In this document: piece after piece, positions 61,912 to 64,000 of the stretch
Position numbering within the stretch: the first letter of the stretch is position 1
Layout of the letters: each line of letters starts with the position of its first letter
Assembly (NCBI RefSeq): GCF_003473485.1
Contig: NC_053046.1
Location: 3,792,001-3,856,000, forward strand
DNA length: 64,000 bases
From: Medicago truncatula
Taxonomy: Eukaryota > Streptophyta > Magnoliopsida > Fabales > Fabaceae
Direction of reading: 5' to 3'
Position numbers and translations under genes: made by a program
Notes under the pieces: generated by a model
Database searches by the model: none
Told to the model about the DNA's origin: nothing
The model's input: the letters and a program-made list of their open reading frames with translations, nothing else

Positions 61912-62944
61912 GGCTAAAATATGGTTTTAGTCCCTGCAAATCTGCCTCGTTTTGGTTTTTAGTCCCTGTAAAAAAAAATTGTTTTTGGTCCGTGCAAAAA
62001 TTTTTGTTTTTGAAAATAGTCCCTGGAGGGACTATTTTCAAAAACAAAAGATTTTGCAGGGACCAAAAACTACAAAATGGGTTCAGTCATCATGTGCCAC
62101 GTATGCAAATCATCACAAAAATGGGGTCAAGGACTATTTTAAAAAACAAAAATTTTTGCAGGGACTAAAACCAAAACGAGACATATTTGCAGGGACTAAA
62201 ACCATATTTCAGCCTACATTTGCAGGGACCTTTTTAAAAAACAAAATATTTTGCAGGGACCAAAAACTACAAAATGGGTTCAGTCATCATGTGCCACGTA
62301 TGCAAATCATCACATAAATGGGGTCAGAGACTATATTAAAAAACAAAAAATTTTGCAGGGACCAAAAACAATTTTTTTTTGGGTTAAATATGTTTTTGGT
62401 CCCTATAAATATTTTAACTTTTCGTTTTAGTCCCTCTAAAATTTTCCTTCAACTTTTAGTCCTTATAAAATTTTCAATCACTACTTTTGGTTTCTATTTT
62501 TAATTTAATTTTTGTATTTTTTAATGAAATTGTGCAGAAATATGTATAATATTCTAAAAACAATTCCTACAAAAAATTAGAATTTTTTAACAAAACACAA
62601 ATTAAATATTAATTTTTAATCGTAAAACATAAAAAAAATTATATTAAATTCATGTTTTGTTAAAAAATTCTAAATTTTTTTTGGAGTGATTATTGTAATA
62701 TTTTAAATTTTTCTGAAAAATTTTATTAAAAAATATGAATTCTACATATGAGTTTACTTTAAAAGAGGGACCAAAAATGAAGATTCAAAATTTTATAGGG
62801 ACTACAAGTTGAAGGAAAATTTTAGAGGGACTAAAATGAAAAATTGACATATTTATAAGGACAAAAAACATATTTAACCCTTTTTTTACAGGGACTAAAA
62901 TCAAAACGAGACATATTTTGAGGGACTAAAACCATATTTTAGCC
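61912..62944. mobile_element. Compound MULE-like MITE (partial dimer)
   Basis: The outer ends GGCTAAAATATGGTTTTAGT and ACTAAAACCATATTTTAGCC are inverted repeats, and TACATTTTT is duplicated exactly at 61903-61911 and 62945-62953. Inside, a first full unit (61912-62213) ends in its own terminal repeat. It is followed by a second right-hand part that repeats GGTTCAGTCATCATGTGCCA (62081 and 62278). Another MITE is nested at 62381-62880. All frames here are non-coding. Confidence 0.85.
62381..62880. mobile_element. Nested 500-bp MITE with ~100-bp inverted repeats
   Basis: GGGTTAAATATGTTTTTGGT at the left pairs with the right end closing CATATTTAACCC, and pairing continues for about 100 bases (TTTTAGTCCCTCTAAAATTT against AAATTTTAGAGGGACTAAAA). 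It is inserted in a T-run of the surrounding element, T9 on the left and T7 on the right, so the target duplication is hidden in the run. This is a well-known legume repeat type. Confidence 0.85.
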
Positions 62945-62972
62945 TACATTTTTAATGGGTTTTAGTGATTTA

Positions 62973-63123
62973 TACACCCTCCGATCACTAATATAAGCAA
63001 AAATCCACTTTTTAGATACATTCAATTAATGATGTATGTGGTCTTTATTATATGTCACATACATCATTAATTAAATGTATCTAAAAAATGAATTTTTGCT
63101 TATATTAGTGACCGGAGGGTGTA
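62973..63123. mobile_element. Stowaway-like MITE, nearly perfect hairpin
   Basis: TACACCCTCCGATCACTAAT and ATTAGTGACCGGAGGGTGTA bound a 151-bp sequence that is almost fully self-complementary (TACATTCAATTAATGATGTA pairs with TACATCATTAATTAAATGTA). TA is the target duplication. The near-perfect fold suggests a fairly recent copy. Confidence 0.9.
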
Positions 63124-64000
63124 TATGGTGTTATTTCCCTTATATATACCGTGTACCCGCCTTTTTTTGGGTATCAAATCATGCAAAATAATTCTGATTT
63201 TATCTAAAAAAAAATTGATTTCATGGTTTGCTCTAGATCCAAAACTATGAAAATTCAATTGAAAACAATAGAAGAAACTGTGGGATAGAAATAAAAAGAA
63301 ATGATAAAGAAGCCAAAAAATGGATTTAACTAATTTTGTAAAAAGTGGAAGGGCAGCTGGGAAGACACTGGCTGGAACAAAATCAGAGCACATAAATGGA
63401 ATTGGAATATTTCAGTCCTTACAAACGTGAAAAAACTGTTTGATGGTCGGTCAGTCAGGTCCACAAACAAATCCCCAACACAGACATTTTTGCATTGCAA
63501 GTTTGAAGGCATCTAGTAAGTGCTTGTTTGGTTACAAGCTTAAATAAAATGAATTATAATATGAATTTTGATGTATGTGATAATATCTTTAGGCTTGTGA
63601 CAAAGGAAGTATATTGCTTCTAGTTGGTTAGTTACTTTGAGAAGAGAAGAGAAGCCAAATTAAGTACAATGAAGAGAAGCCAAATTAAATGCCACCATAC
63701 ATCATACTATACAGTTGGTGAAAACATATATCATAAGTTATGCTACTGATAAAGATAATACAAATGCTTTTACCTAGCTACTTTAAAACAAAAAAAAAAT
63801 AATAATCATATACTAACTTTACCCAAATGTCATAAAGTAAGAAAACAACTACTCAAATATATAGTGATATCCAATTATCCATACCACACCATCATCGTGG
63901 TCTGGTCTAGCGCGATGTGTGTGAGTGTTGTAAACTCTAATGTACCAAGTTGGATTAGTACTCCTAAAAGAACTTATAGCTTAGTTAGGCATCAGAAAGA
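63124..64000. other. Intergenic, no gene seen
   Basis: AT-rich sequence with small frames only. A short direct repeat AGAGAAGCCAAATTAA occurs at 63649-63664 and 63673-63688. Nothing else is supportable before the window ends. Confidence 0.45.

Noticed and set aside
61784-62503. Frames of 61-121 residues rich in Phe/Lys at 61.8-62.5 kb
   Set aside because: They are translations of MITE inverted repeats (repeated GTFKNKNF-like strings).

Overview
The window is plant nuclear DNA, most likely from a legume of the Medicago/Trifolium/Pisum group. It has intron-containing plant genes, AT-rich intergenic DNA, tRNA-derived SINEs, Stowaway-like and MULE-like MITEs, and a giant Ogre-type Ty3/gypsy element, a lineage described first from legumes. 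The species call is inference.

Layout. Positions 1-880 hold fragments of short and long interspersed elements. Positions 882-1312 (minus) are the first coding exon of an OWL1-like J-domain protein whose other exons lie beyond the left edge. From 1.8 to 5.5 kb there are MITEs, a SINE and a 0.76-kb inverted-repeat element. From 5.5 to 31.5 kb there is a set of nested transposons. A MULE/FAR1-type transposase pseudogene (minus) is split by a degenerate hAT element (6472-30939, perfect 8-bp target duplication). Inside that hAT sit a complete 18.9-kb Ogre retrotransposon (7461-26338, 5-bp duplication AGGGT, LTRs nearly identical) and a second hAT element (26559-30705, 8-bp duplication with one mismatch). 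Four target duplications or junctions can be read directly, so the insertion order is clear: MULE first, then the outer hAT, then the inner hAT and the Ogre, with the Ogre very young.

The right half holds four genes: a GT8 glycosyltransferase of the PGSIP7/8 type (32969-36346, plus, 5 exons), a pectin methylesterase (40019-42366, plus, 5 exons), ribosomal protein eS30 (44997-45420, minus, 3 exons), and a SEC16/MAIGO5 COPII scaffold (50837-59457, minus, 13 coding exons). Every predicted splice junction keeps frame. The right edge (61.6-63.1 kb) is another MITE cluster with readable target duplications.

The genes do not form a pathway. OWL1 and PGSIP7 are neighbours in Arabidopsis (At2g35720 and At2g35710). 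Here they are divergent and their starts are about 31.6 kb apart, most of that being the transposon nest. The Ogre carries the notable biology: an extra ORF ahead of gag, a short intron between protease and reverse transcriptase whose donor contains the gag-pro stop codon, dual RNase H domains, two 3' tandem-repeat fields, and an in-frame stop before the integrase C-terminus.
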